From assembly GCA_023954155.1 (NCBI GenBank), contig JAMLIO010000002.1, positions 1 through 64,000 on the forward strand: a stretch of DNA of 64,000 bases, in the 5' to 3' direction. The position numbers and the translations under genes are program-made. The DNA comes from Pseudobdellovibrionaceae bacterium (GTDB taxonomy: Bacteria; Bdellovibrionota; Bdellovibrionia; Bdellovibrionales; UBA1609). Below are positions 54,196 to 62,406 of this stretch, in pieces (position 1 is the stretch's first letter; every line of letters starts with the position of its first letter). The notes below the pieces were generated by a model that ran no database searches, was not told the origin of the DNA, and worked only from the letters and a program-made list of their open reading frames with translations.

Positions 54196-56079
54196 ATGTC
54201 GGTTCGATATTTTTTTATTGCTTTGTTCTTTTTTAACACAGCCCTTGGTCTAATGAGTGTCGCACACGCCTCTCCAAAAACTACTCCTGCCGCAGAATGG
54301 GACCTCACAGATTTAGTCAAAAATGAAAAGCAATGGACTGGGCAAGTGGAGCAGATCGAAAAACAGATTCCCACACTTGGAAAGTGCCAAGGCAAGCTCA
54401 CGACAAGTGCTAAGCAGCTCGCAACGTGTTTAGATTTACAATATGGTCTGTATCGCAAAACGGGTCGAACTTGCTCTTGGGCATTTTTAAAACAAAGCAC
54501 AAATCATCTGTTAAGTAAAAATACCGCTCACGCTCAAAGATGTCAGAATCTTTTTGCAAAGATCTTTGAAGAGAGTAGTTTTTTTGAACCTGAGATAGTT
54601 CAAGCAGGAACCACAAAGATTCAAGGTTTTGTACAAAACGAAAAAGCTCTTGAACCTTATTCGCAAATACTCAGACGAACATTAGATCAAGGAGCTCATG
54701 TGCTTTCTTCTTCTGAAGAGGCTCTTATTGGTGCTTTAAGTCCGTCGCTCAGTAAATCTCGCGAGACTTTTTCTTTTTTATTAAATACCGAAATGCCATG
54801 GTCCAAAGTGAAAATGAGTGACGGCGTTCAAGAGATCAATGTGGCGGGATACACCAAGTACAGAGGCTCTTCTCATCGTCCTGATCGACAAGCCGCCTTT
54901 CAAAGTTTTTACTCCACCCTCTCACAATTTGAACGCACTATGGGGTCTACATACGCTCAAACTGTGATCACCAGAAATACGTTAGCGCGATTAAAAAAAC
55001 ATAAGAATGCACTTTCTGCAGCGCTAAGTCCTCAGCAGATTCCCGAAGCCACTTATCGTAAAATGATTCAAGAGGTGAATAAAAGTCTTCCCACACTTCA
55101 TCGTTATCTTCAACTGCGCGGAAAAATGTTAGGGCTTAAAAAACAAGAGTACTTTGATGCTTATCCCACTGTGATCAAGAGTCCAAAGACGTTTCCTATT
55201 GCCGAAACTCAAAAGATGACTTTGGATGCTGTCAAACCCTTAGGCACAGATTATGTGACAAAAATCACTGAAGCCACTTCTAAAAACTGGATGAGCATTT
55301 ATCCTAGCAAAGGTAAAAGCAGTGGCGCGTTTATGTCTAGCAATGCTTATGATGTGCATCCTTATGTGTTTCTTAATCATCAAGATGACTACAGTTCTGC
55401 ATCCACCTACGCCCACGAATGGGGGCATGCTTTACACTCTATTCTTAGTAATGCCCACCAGCCTTACGCCAAATCTCGTTACTCGATCTTTATAGGAGAA
55501 ATCGCAGCCATCACTAATGAAGTCTTATTAAATGATCATGCTGTTAAGACAGCGCAGTCTGATGAAGAGCGACTCTATTACCTTAACGAAGCTTTAGAAT
55601 CTTTGCGTACTACTTACTTTCGACAAGCTCAATTTGCAGAGTTTGAACTCGCGGTACATGAAATTGCTGCCAAAGAAGGAGCCTTAACGGGGCAAAAGAT
55701 CAGCGAAGTGTACGGTGACATTCTCAGACGCTACTATGGTCACAACAAAAAAGTCATGAATGTCGATCCTCTTTATTTCAAAGAATGGATGTTCGTCCCC
55801 CATTTTTACGGCGGATTCTATGTGTATCAATACTCCACCTCTATGGCAGGAGCCTATTATTTTGCCGATCAAATCCTAGCAGGAAATAAAGACGTATTAA
55901 ATAAATATTTACAAGTACTAAAAGCTGGAGGATCCAAGTATCCCCACGAAATTTTATTAGACGCAGGCTTGGACTTGTCCAATTCAACTCCATATAAAAC
56001 ATTGGACAAAAGAGCCAACCAACTTATGGATGAAATGGAAGTCCTAATCAAAAAAGTAGAACTCAAAACCCGCACCTGA
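54196..56079 (+). CDS. M3-family oligoendopeptidase, exported
   Basis: Zinc oligopeptidase of the PepF/M3B type, 627 residues. The catalytic motif is TYAHEWGHALHS (H407, E408, H411) with the Glu ligand in the next helix (SIFIGEIAAITNEVLLND). The M3 N-terminal helical clam-shell is visible before it. Unlike cytoplasmic PepF, this one has a signal peptide (YFFIALFFFNTALGLMSVAHA), so it would cut peptides in the periplasm. GGAGGTCTGG precedes the ATG. It is convergent with the 56350 gene; the shared 3' region is the long inverted repeat at 56100-56332. Confidence 0.94.
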   Translation: MSVRYFFIALFFFNTALGLMSVAHASPKTTPAAEWDLTDLVKNEKQWTGQVEQIEKQIPTLGKCQGKLTTSAKQLATCLDLQYGLYRKTGRTCSWAFLKQSTNHLLSKNTAHAQRCQNLFAKIFEESSFFEPEIVQAGTTKIQGFVQNEKALEPYSQILRRTLDQGAHVLSSSEEALIGALSPSLSKSRETFSFLLNTEMPWSKVKMSDGVQEINVAGYTKYRGSSHRPDRQAAFQSFYSTLSQFERTMGSTYAQTVITRNTLARLKKHKNALSAALSPQQIPEATYRKMIQEVNKSLPTLHRYLQLRGKMLGLKKQEYFDAYPTVIKSPKTFPIAETQKMTLDAVKPLGTDYVTKITEATSKNWMSIYPSKGKSSGAFMSSNAYDVHPYVFLNHQDDYSSASTYAHEWGHALHSILSNAHQPYAKSRYSIFIGEIAAITNEVLLNDHAVKTAQSDEERLYYLNEALESLRTTYFRQAQFAEFELAVHEIAAKEGALTGQKISEVYGDILRRYYGHNKKVMNVDPLYFKEWMFVPHFYGGFYVYQYSTSMAGAYYFADQILAGNKDVLNKYLQVLKAGGSKYPHEILLDAGLDLSNSTPYKTLDKRANQLMDEMEVLIKKVELKTRT

Positions 56080-56099
56080 TCTCTACTAAAACGCTAAGA

Positions 56100-56332
56100 C
56101 TTGCTTTTTTGTGTCCGAAGTTTGGATTGATTTTCAATTTGGATTTGGAACTTAGAACTTGAATTTTCGTATATATACTCAAAATGCTCAGACAGTGACG
56201 TTTGGCATGATTTTGCGTTCGCAAAATAACGCCAAGCCGAACTCGCATTTCGACCATATATACGAAAATTCAAGTTCTAAGTTCCAAATCCAAATTGAAA
56301 ATCAATCCAAACTTCGGACACAAAAAAGCAAG
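56100..56332. repeat. Long inverted repeat with hairpin core, copy 2
   Basis: Left arm 56100-56177 and right arm 56257-56332 are reverse complements over about 76 bp without mismatch. The centre (about 56169-56264) is the shared 92-bp hairpin core, here with an A-T pair below the T4 run. The outermost bases of both arms are CTTGCTTTTTTGTG; on the right this belongs to the hairpin and T tract of the minus-strand terminator, on the left it is the same sequence inverted. The whole 233 bp can fold as one hairpin between two convergent genes. Confidence 0.97.
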
Positions 56333-56346
56333 CTTATGCTTGCCGT
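56318..56346 (-). terminator. Rho-independent terminator
   Basis: On the minus strand GGCAAGC-ATAA-GCTTGC is followed by TTTTTTGTG, directly after the stop codon of the 56350-57597 gene. Its 3' half lies within the right arm of the inverted repeat. Confidence 0.85.
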
Positions 56347-56349
56347 TTA

Positions 56350-57597
56350 TCAGTTGGGGTAGCCGTAAAATTCTGTGCAGCGAGTGCGTGCGGAATTTGA
56401 GAGGCCCCATCTTAGGCTTTCATTGTCATTCGGGTGGAAGGAGATTTTGCCTGCGAAGAGTCCTTGTTTGAAACTAGCTAAATTGACGTCTCCTGCTCCT
56501 GTTTTTACTGGGCAGGCTTTATAGACTTGTTGTGCCTGCGATCCTGAAATTGTGCCTTTGGCGAAAATTACGGAAGCGTTTTTAAATAAAGTGGCGTCTA
56601 CTTTTGCGCTTTGATTTTTTTGTACGATAGAAGCGTAATCTAATTCGAAGTTGCGATAGTTGTCTCTGATTCCGCTATCACGGCTTGGGGTGGAGTAGGT
56701 GTCATACTCTTGGTAGTTTAAACATCTACCTCCTACACCTCTGACAAACTTCACAGCATTAGTGACAATGCTCACTCTATCTTTGACTTCGTTGCAAATA
56801 GTATCAAAATTTCTTTTGGTCATCATATTTGGAGACTCAGTTACAGTTTGATGAATGCGTCTGACTTCTCTGAAAAACCCGATTTGACCTAATTTTTGGG
56901 CTAGGCTGTACTGGCTAAAATCCGCAAAATTTAAACTTTCTTGGGCAACACTAGCAAAACTTGGCAGTTTAGCGCGACGAAATCCCCAATGGTTTTTATC
57001 TACGCCTCCGTTGAGTGGCGCTTTAGTGAACATATAACTTTTATGACGGTTTAAAGGCAGACCCTTGTGCATGCGATCTTGTGTAGAGTAAAGCACATCA
57101 AAAGTTCCATCCACGTTAATGTTCTTCACGATATAAGTATGGCGAGTAAAATTCCCGTTTGTTCCCACTTTATACATAAATAAATCCCCAGGAGCGACTT
57201 CACGAACGGCTATCGGATAAGTGTCTTGATGAGCTAGACTTTCTGTCCCTAAACTTGAAGATAGAAAGTTAATAAACGCCGCGATCTTTTTGTCTCCACT
57301 AAGATGATTAAATCTGGTAGTGGCATTGGTGATCTTGCCCCCATTGACCGCAAAGTCTAAACCATTTTGATAAGAGAAATACACTTTTAAAGCGTAGTGG
57401 GCATCGGCACAGTCCATTTTTAACTTGGCGTACTCTCCACCCAGTTCTTTAAAAAACTGTGGCCCCACTTTGCTGGCAATCCACTGGGCATATCGATCTT
57501 GCCATACCGAGTTCCAAGATTTTTGCGCCACCCAAACTTGAGCTTGAGCAGAAAGTGTAAAGAATAATACGGTGAGAAAAAATATCACTTTTTTCAT
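56350..57597 (-). CDS. Secreted Cys/His hydrolase-like protein
   Basis: Family uncertain. Signal peptide (VIFFLTVLFFTLSAQA), then a domain that resembles papain-fold amidases such as NlpC/P60: KMDCADAHYALKVYF near residue 62 (possible nucleophile Cys), VAPGDLFMYKVG (a common strand) and FTRHTYIVKNI near residue 152 (possible His). The C-terminal 200 residues, with Cys pairs (TICNEV, GGRCLNY, KACPVK, TRCTEF), are helical and unassigned. If the Cys/His pair is real it could cut peptidoglycan peptides. It overlaps the upstream gene by 4 bp and ends with a strong terminator. Confidence 0.6.
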   Translation of the reverse strand: MKKVIFFLTVLFFTLSAQAQVWVAQKSWNSVWQDRYAQWIASKVGPQFFKELGGEYAKLKMDCADAHYALKVYFSYQNGLDFAVNGGKITNATTRFNHLSGDKKIAAFINFLSSSLGTESLAHQDTYPIAVREVAPGDLFMYKVGTNGNFTRHTYIVKNINVDGTFDVLYSTQDRMHKGLPLNRHKSYMFTKAPLNGGVDKNHWGFRRAKLPSFASVAQESLNFADFSQYSLAQKLGQIGFFREVRRIHQTVTESPNMMTKRNFDTICNEVKDRVSIVTNAVKFVRGVGGRCLNYQEYDTYSTPSRDSGIRDNYRNFELDYASIVQKNQSAKVDATLFKNASVIFAKGTISGSQAQQVYKACPVKTGAGDVNLASFKQGLFAGKISFHPNDNESLRWGLSNSARTRCTEFYGYPN

Positions 57598-58265
57598 TTG
57601 TCCCCCATCACTTGTATATAAATATTAAACGATCCTGATTTATCTGTTTGAGCCCGAAGCTCCATAGATTCTAATTTTGCAAAGGACTCTTCACTTCGAA
57701 TCCAGTCTTGAGCAAAGAGTTTTTGTTGTGCAGATAAGGTTTTAGACGCCTGATCATTGAACTTCATAGCTTCTAAATTCACTTCTCCGTCTTGTCCCAC
57801 TACAATGACTGAAACCACATCTTTAACCCCACGCAAAAAGTTCACTTGATAAACTGTAGGTGTCGAAGACACCTCAACACCCTCTGCCACTAACTTATAA
57901 CTTTTGCCAAAACGAGATTCCGCTTGCGACTCTGTTCTATCATTGAGCTGCTCAAAATCTACAAGAATACGCTCAACAGATGGTGACTCACTTACCGTAC
58001 CTTGTCCCTGAGCACTTTCACTGGCCAGAGACACTGTGTCGTCTAAAGTGTCTGAACGTAAAATAGAATCCTGATCTTGAGACACCAAAGAGCCCTCATT
58101 CACCACCGCTCCATCTTTATTTAAAGAAGATGGGTCATTATTTTCTATTTTTGAATGTAAGATGGGAGGACTATAAGTGCGACCAGAATCTAAACCACAA
58201 TATCTTTGAAACGCCACGAAGGCTATGATCGCAAGTCCTGCAATGACAAGTGTTCTGCCTAGCAC
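57594..58265 (-). CDS. Membrane-anchored protein, unknown
   Basis: Not recognised. The start is taken as GTG 58265 (GGGGGAAACA upstream) rather than TTG 58277. A single N-terminal helix (LVIAGLAIIAFVAF) is followed by a polar, Ser/Asp-rich linker of about 85 residues and then a small alpha/beta domain (SYKLVAEGVEVSSTPTVYQVNFLRG, KDVVSVIVVGQDGEVNLE). It probably sits in the inner membrane with the domain outside. It is translationally coupled (4-bp overlap) to the Cys/His protein gene, so the two may act together. Confidence 0.62.
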   Translation of the reverse strand: MLGRTLVIAGLAIIAFVAFQRYCGLDSGRTYSPPILHSKIENNDPSSLNKDGAVVNEGSLVSQDQDSILRSDTLDDTVSLASESAQGQGTVSESPSVERILVDFEQLNDRTESQAESRFGKSYKLVAEGVEVSSTPTVYQVNFLRGVKDVVSVIVVGQDGEVNLEAMKFNDQASKTLSAQQKLFAQDWIRSEESFAKLESMELRAQTDKSGSFNIYIQVMGDK

Positions 58266-58410
58266 TGTTTCCCCCAAAAACTACGTCCACGACTACCATC
58301 CTCCTAAATGAAGTCAACCGCCCCAAAGCCACTCATCATAGTTATAGAAAAAATTACCCACCCCTAACAGATTCTTAACCCACTTTGAACCGCTTTCACG
58401 TTCGGATGGC

Positions 58411-58633
58411 CTTTGTATTGTGTGTCTTTGTGAATTTGGTTTGGAATTTAGAATTTAGAATTAAAATTTGAAGATATATACTCAAAATGCTCAGACATGA
58501 CGTTTGGCATGATTTTGCGTTCGCAAAATAACGCCAAGCCGAACTCGCATTTCGACCATATATCTTCAAATTTTAATTCTAAATTCTAAATTCTAAATTC
58601 CAAACCAAATTCACAAAGACACACAATACAAAG
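58411..58633. repeat. Long inverted repeat with hairpin core, copy 3
   Basis: Left arm 58411-58478 and right arm 58562-58633 are reverse complements except that the right arm has one extra 7-bp unit in a (TAAATTC)n stretch. The centre is the shared 92-bp core, in the same orientation as copy 2 and with the same A-T pair, but missing two bases in the lower stem. The arm sequence differs clearly from copy 2. It lies about 145 bp upstream of the 58265 gene, in a region without other genes. Confidence 0.95.
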
Positions 58634-58886
58634 CCCTATCAACATTCAAGCACTCAAACGAGATACTTCACTAAAAAATAAATCTTCCTACAATAATGAA
58701 AGTAATGACCGAATACTAGATTTTCTTTTGATCAAAATACAAGGAAAGATCGGTAGCGCTTTTTTAATAAGTCATGATGATGAGTAAGCATCATTCCGCA
58801 CCAACAGATCAATAAACTTATTCCTAGCCTCATTTGTCTGGGGTTATTGAGTTTGAATTTGAGCTTAGATTTTAGAGTTAGAATTC
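58634..58886. other. Spacer between repeat copies
   Basis: No credible gene. A 23-codon minus-strand frame ends in this stretch (NEARNKFIDLLVRNDAYSSS) and could be a decayed protein end, but nothing else supports it. The last 40 bases (TTTGAATTTGAGCTTAGATTTTAG...) resemble the inner arms of copies 2 and 3. Confidence 0.5.
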
Positions 58887-58980
58887 ATATATATGGTCGA
58901 AATGCGAGTTCGGCTTGGCGTAGTTTTGCGAATGCAAAGCTATGCCAAACGTCACTGTCTGAGTATTTTGAGTATATATA
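58887..58980. repeat. Hairpin repeat core, copy 4
   Basis: Fourth copy of the 92-bp core. The tip stem carries compensatory changes (G-C below the T run where copy 2 has A-T and copy 1 C-G; A-T at the next pair where the others mismatch). A left flank similar to the arms of copies 2 and 3 is present, but the right flank has no complementary arm and passes directly into the 3' end of grxB. Confidence 0.93.
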
Positions 58981-58996
58981 AAACTAAATCCACAAC

Positions 58997-59020
58997 CCCA
59001 ACGGGCCACCCCCGCTTGGG
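58997..59020 (-). terminator. GC-rich hairpin after grxB
   Basis: On the minus strand CCCAAGCGGG-GGTGG-CCCGTTGGG (one bulge) starts right at the stop codon of grxB. The T tract after it is weak, so it may stabilise the 3' end as much as terminate. Confidence 0.55.
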
Positions 59021-59686
59021 CTATAAGGCTCTGTCGATATACAAATCGATTTTAGAGCGATCGGCCATTCTTTGTGTGTATTGGCTTACTTTTTTTGGGA
59101 AGTTTAAGTCGCTGACTGCGGTGAGGCTTCTTAAAGTGGAGAACACGTGGAAGTCGTCGATGTGAACTTGCTCACCAAGATTGTAAAGATTAGCGTTGTT
59201 ATCCATAAAGCTTTCAAGTTGGGTTAATGATTTTGTGGCGAGTTCGATATATGTGTTTGTGTTTTTTAGGGCTTCGGTAAAGGGGCCGATGCTTTGTTTT
59301 TCTTTTTTGGTTTGGAAGTATTGGCGTGCGGATTCGGTTTGAAATTCGGGTAAAGGCATTTGGGTCCAACGGGGCATAGCAAGGTGGTAGGTGTACTGGC
59401 GTGAGCCTTGGAGCCACTGTGCGATTTCGGGACGGGGGCTGTCGTAAGTGACGATTCTTTTTTCCCCATAGTTTTCATCAATAAATTTAATGATATCCAA
59501 ACTTTCTGGCATAGGGGTTTTATCCTCTTTGATCAGAATAGGAACCATCTTTTGACCAATAAGATCAATCGGTGTTTTTTCATCATCGTTGTCTAAAGCT
59601 TCAAGCTCCACAGGTACATTTTTAAGTCCAAAGATCATGCGAGCCTTAACGCAATAAGGGCAATGGTCATAATAATAAAGTTTCAT
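59021..59686 (-). CDS. grxB: Glutaredoxin 2
   Basis: Monothiol/dithiol disulfide reductant of the GST-like Grx2 type, 221 residues, cytoplasmic. The active site is YYDHCPYCVKARMIF (CPYC) at residues 9-12, with KMVPIL (cis-Pro) and the MPESLDIIKFID helix of the thioredoxin domain; the C-terminal half is the helical GST domain ending with VHIDDFHVFSTLRSLT. Nothing is missing. Its 3' end is followed by a GC hairpin and repeat copy 4. Confidence 0.95.
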   Translation of the reverse strand: MKLYYYDHCPYCVKARMIFGLKNVPVELEALDNDDEKTPIDLIGQKMVPILIKEDKTPMPESLDIIKFIDENYGEKRIVTYDSPRPEIAQWLQGSRQYTYHLAMPRWTQMPLPEFQTESARQYFQTKKEKQSIGPFTEALKNTNTYIELATKSLTQLESFMDNNANLYNLGEQVHIDDFHVFSTLRSLTAVSDLNFPKKVSQYTQRMADRSKIDLYIDRAL

Positions 59687-59914
59687 CTGTTTTCTCCCTC
59701 AAATTTTGAATGTCTCATTTTAACCCAGGACCGTCTGGGGGTAAATGCAAGAGCAATCAGTCGAAAATTTATACAGTTTCAAAATACTTCAGGTGAGGAT
59801 CAGACCTGTATCCCCAGAGATCAAAGTCTAGGTGTGTTTTATCCGCCAGAGACCTTGGTCTTGCTCCTCCTGCTACCGAACTAAGGTGTGGCAGCAAGAA
59901 AAGGGGAGCTAAGT
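59687..59914 (+). promoter_or_regulatory. Structured 5' region of transpeptidase gene
   Basis: The spacer shared by grxB and the plus-strand transpeptidase gene. Before the ATG several stems can form: CAGGT/ACCTG (near 59790), AGACC-TT-GGTCT (near 59850) and CTTGCT...AGCAAG around 59860-59898. GCTCCTC at 59863-59869 can pair with GGGGAGC at 59903-59909, the ribosome site of the gene, in seven pairs with one G-U. That would allow control of translation, though no riboswitch class is recognised. Confidence 0.35.
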
Positions 59915-60694
59915 ATGAAGAAGTTTTTAAAAATACTTATTGTATGTACGTCAATATCGCTTCTAGCAGCATGTGATTTGGATGATTCATTATCTGGTCG
60001 TATGGTGGGCGAAGACCAAACCGCAGAACGTGATTTAAGTTCTGAACAACCAGGTGAAGAGGATTCTAATACAGACGACAACTCTAATTCACAAAACGAA
60101 GAAGATCCAGATTTGGAAGATCACCTTAACGAAGATACCACAAACAACGAGCGTATGCGTTTGGTGGATAAAGTTTTGAAAAACTCAAATGTCAGTGCGG
60201 ATGCTCTAAATCGTGCAGTGGACTACTTTGATGCTAATAAATCTAAATTTTCTAATAAAAGATATATGGCGATTGTGGATTTCACACAGCATTCAGGCCG
60301 CAAAAGACTTTATATTATTGACCTAGTAGATGGAAGTGTGGAGCAGTTGCATGTGTCGCATGGTTCAGGTTCTGATAAAAATCATGATGGCTATGCGGAA
60401 AGTTTTTCTAATGTGAGTGGCTCGCATCAGTCTTCATTAGGTTTTGTGAAATCAGCAGAAACTTATTACGGTAAACGCGGCTACTCTTTGCGCTTGGATG
60501 GTTTGGAATCTAGAAACAGCCGTGTGCGCAGTCGTGCGATCGTGATCCACGGTGCAAGTTATGTTGACCCTTCCCTAGCTAAAATGGGACGCAGTCAAGG
60601 TTGTCCTGCAGTGACCATGTCGCGTAAAGATTCTGTGATCAATCGCTTAAAAAATGGCGCTTTGATTTACCTCTACCACGCCTCAAACCCCTAG
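59915..60694 (+). CDS. L,D-transpeptidase family lipoprotein
   Basis: Exported lipoprotein (lipobox LLAAC, Cys20) whose C-terminal half matches the murein L,D-transpeptidase catalytic domain (YkuD_2 type). The active site is AIVIHGASY (His212) and RSQGCPAV (Cys230), with substrate strand FTQHSGRKRLYIIDL and GSDKNHDGYAESFSNVSGSHQSSLG before it. Residues 20-80 are a very acidic, Asn/Asp/Glu-rich linker that could reach from the membrane to the wall. Start at ATG 59915 with GGGGAGC; the frame is open 9 codons further. It would form or trim 3-3 cross-links in peptidoglycan. A terminator follows. Confidence 0.92.
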   Translation: MKKFLKILIVCTSISLLAACDLDDSLSGRMVGEDQTAERDLSSEQPGEEDSNTDDNSNSQNEEDPDLEDHLNEDTTNNERMRLVDKVLKNSNVSADALNRAVDYFDANKSKFSNKRYMAIVDFTQHSGRKRLYIIDLVDGSVEQLHVSHGSGSDKNHDGYAESFSNVSGSHQSSLGFVKSAETYYGKRGYSLRLDGLESRNSRVRSRAIVIHGASYVDPSLAKMGRSQGCPAVTMSRKDSVINRLKNGALIYLYHASNP

Positions 60695-60796
60695 TAATAG
60701 GGGCTTAGACTATGATGACCAAAGTCATTTTATAAAAGAGTCATAAATTCTAGCCAACCCTAAAGAACTGTGGTCCGATGATGTCCGCAAAAAGAA

Positions 60797-60832
60797 AAAG
60801 AGAGAGGTCTTAAGGCTCTCTCTTTACGTTTT
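60797..60832 (+). terminator. Rho-independent terminator
   Basis: AGAGAGAG-GTCTTAAGG-CTCTCTCT followed by TTACGTTTT, about 100 nt past the transpeptidase gene and before recQ. The AG/CT stem is partly symmetrical, so it may work in the other direction as well. Confidence 0.75.
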
Positions 60833-60874
60833 GGGATGGGTGGCTCCTTGCAGAGATCGCAAAGAGCGGGGTTA

Positions 60875-62398
60875 ATGATGCATCAGATGTTGTCGTACTT
60901 TAATTTAAAAAAATTCAGGAAGGGTCAAGAGGAAATCTTGGCGTCCATTCTTAAAGGTCAGGACACGGTCGCTGTGATGCCTACTGGTGGTGGGAAGTCC
61001 TTGTGTTATCAGTTGCCTGCACTTCATTTGCAGGGCCTAGTGATTGTCGTAAGCCCTTTGATTGCGTTGATGAAAGATCAAGTTGAACAATTACAAAAGC
61101 TGGGGATACCTGCAGGATGTTTGTATTCGGGCCAGTCTTTTGAAGATAAAAAACAAGTGTTTCATGATATTGCAGCCTCTGACACCTATATTTTATATTT
61201 ATCACCTGAACGTGTTCAAAACCCTGGCTTTGGGCCATGGATTCAAGAGCAGAATGTAGTTTTATTTGCCATTGATGAAGCTCATTGTGTGTCGCAGTGG
61301 GGGCCTGATTTCCGTGAGGATTATCATAAGCTTAAAATTTTACGTCAACTCATGCCTGATGTCCCACTTTTAGCTTTAACAGCTACGGCCACGCCAGAAG
61401 TTCTAGAAGACATTTGTCAGCAACTGAAAATGCCTGATGCCAGTCGCCATGTGTACGGTTTTTATCGGTCTAATTTATATTATCAAGTGGAATTGTGCGA
61501 GGACGAAGATGATAAGCTTGCTTACTTGTTAGGGGCAGTAAAACAAACACCTGCGGGTAAAATTCTTATTTATTGTGGAACAAGAAAACAAACTGAACAG
61601 CTGGCAGATTGGCTAAGTGCACAGTTTGATCAAGTGTCCTATTACCATGCGGGGCTTGATACAGAGATGCGTAAAAGCACGCAAGATAAAATTGCCCGTA
61701 ATGAAATTCGTATTCTATGTTCGACCAACGCTTTTGGTATGGGGATAGATTATCCTGACGTCAGACTTGTAGTGCATTACCAGATGCCCGCAAATATAGA
61801 ATCCTTTTATCAAGAGATGGGACGGGCAGGGCGAGACGGTGAACCAGCAACCTGTCTTTTGCTTTACGCTAAAAAAGATAAAGGTTTGCAGTCCTTCTTT
61901 ATTCACTCTTCCAAGGCGGCACAAAGTGTTTTAAGCCGCAGATGGGAAGGGTTAAATGCGTTGACCCACTTTATTGAAGGGGGAGAGTGTCGTCATGCTG
62001 GCATTCTGACTTACTTCAAAGATACAGAAAGAAAAGACTTTTGTAATCACTGCGATGTGTGCGCTCCAGAGTCAGAGCTAAAAAAATATCCTGAAGCTTT
62101 ACCTCGAAAAAAACTAGTTAAAAAAGTCAGTAAAAAGAAAAAAGAAGAACTGCAAGGCATGGTTCTTAAAGATGCCGAAGCCAAAGCCCGTCACGATAAA
62201 CTTAAAGAGTGGCGCCGTGTGTTTGCAAAAAATCATGATATGCCTGCGTTTATTGTTTTTAGTAATAAGACACTTGTGGATATTTCTAATAAAAACCCTC
62301 AAGGTTTAGATGAATTAGAAACAGTATATGGTTTAGGCCAAACTAAGATTGAGCATTATGGGGCTCAGATTTTAAAGTGTTTAAGTGAAGCGCAATAG
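60875..62398 (+). CDS. recQ: RecQ-type DNA helicase
   Basis: ATP-dependent 3'-5' DNA helicase in recombination and repair. Motifs: Walker A PTGGGKSLCYQLPA, DEAHCVSQWG box, LTATATPEV, STNAFGMGIDYPDVR, and QEMGRAGRDG. A RecQ zinc cluster follows (CRHAG...CNHCDVC). The usual winged helix is not evident; after the zinc module comes a Lys-rich stretch (RKKLVKKVSKKKKEE) and then a C-terminal HRDC domain (LKEWRRVFAKNHDMPAFIVF...VYGLGQTKIEHYG). So it is shorter than E. coli RecQ (507 against 609). The start is put at ATG 60875; the frame is open to 60836 inside the upstream terminator. Confidence 0.93.
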   Translation: MMHQMLSYFNLKKFRKGQEEILASILKGQDTVAVMPTGGGKSLCYQLPALHLQGLVIVVSPLIALMKDQVEQLQKLGIPAGCLYSGQSFEDKKQVFHDIAASDTYILYLSPERVQNPGFGPWIQEQNVVLFAIDEAHCVSQWGPDFREDYHKLKILRQLMPDVPLLALTATATPEVLEDICQQLKMPDASRHVYGFYRSNLYYQVELCEDEDDKLAYLLGAVKQTPAGKILIYCGTRKQTEQLADWLSAQFDQVSYYHAGLDTEMRKSTQDKIARNEIRILCSTNAFGMGIDYPDVRLVVHYQMPANIESFYQEMGRAGRDGEPATCLLLYAKKDKGLQSFFIHSSKAAQSVLSRRWEGLNALTHFIEGGECRHAGILTYFKDTERKDFCNHCDVCAPESELKKYPEALPRKKLVKKVSKKKKEELQGMVLKDAEAKARHDKLKEWRRVFAKNHDMPAFIVFSNKTLVDISNKNPQGLDELETVYGLGQTKIEHYGAQILKCLSEAQ

Positions 62399-62406
62399 TT
62401 TTTGAC

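Noticed and set aside
56063-56362. Short frames across the repeat (both strands)
   Set aside because: They consist of the inverted repeat itself and have no ribosome site; same for 58893-59165.
58740-58830. Transposase end (NEARNKFIDLLV frame)
   Set aside because: Only 23 codons without start; too short to call.
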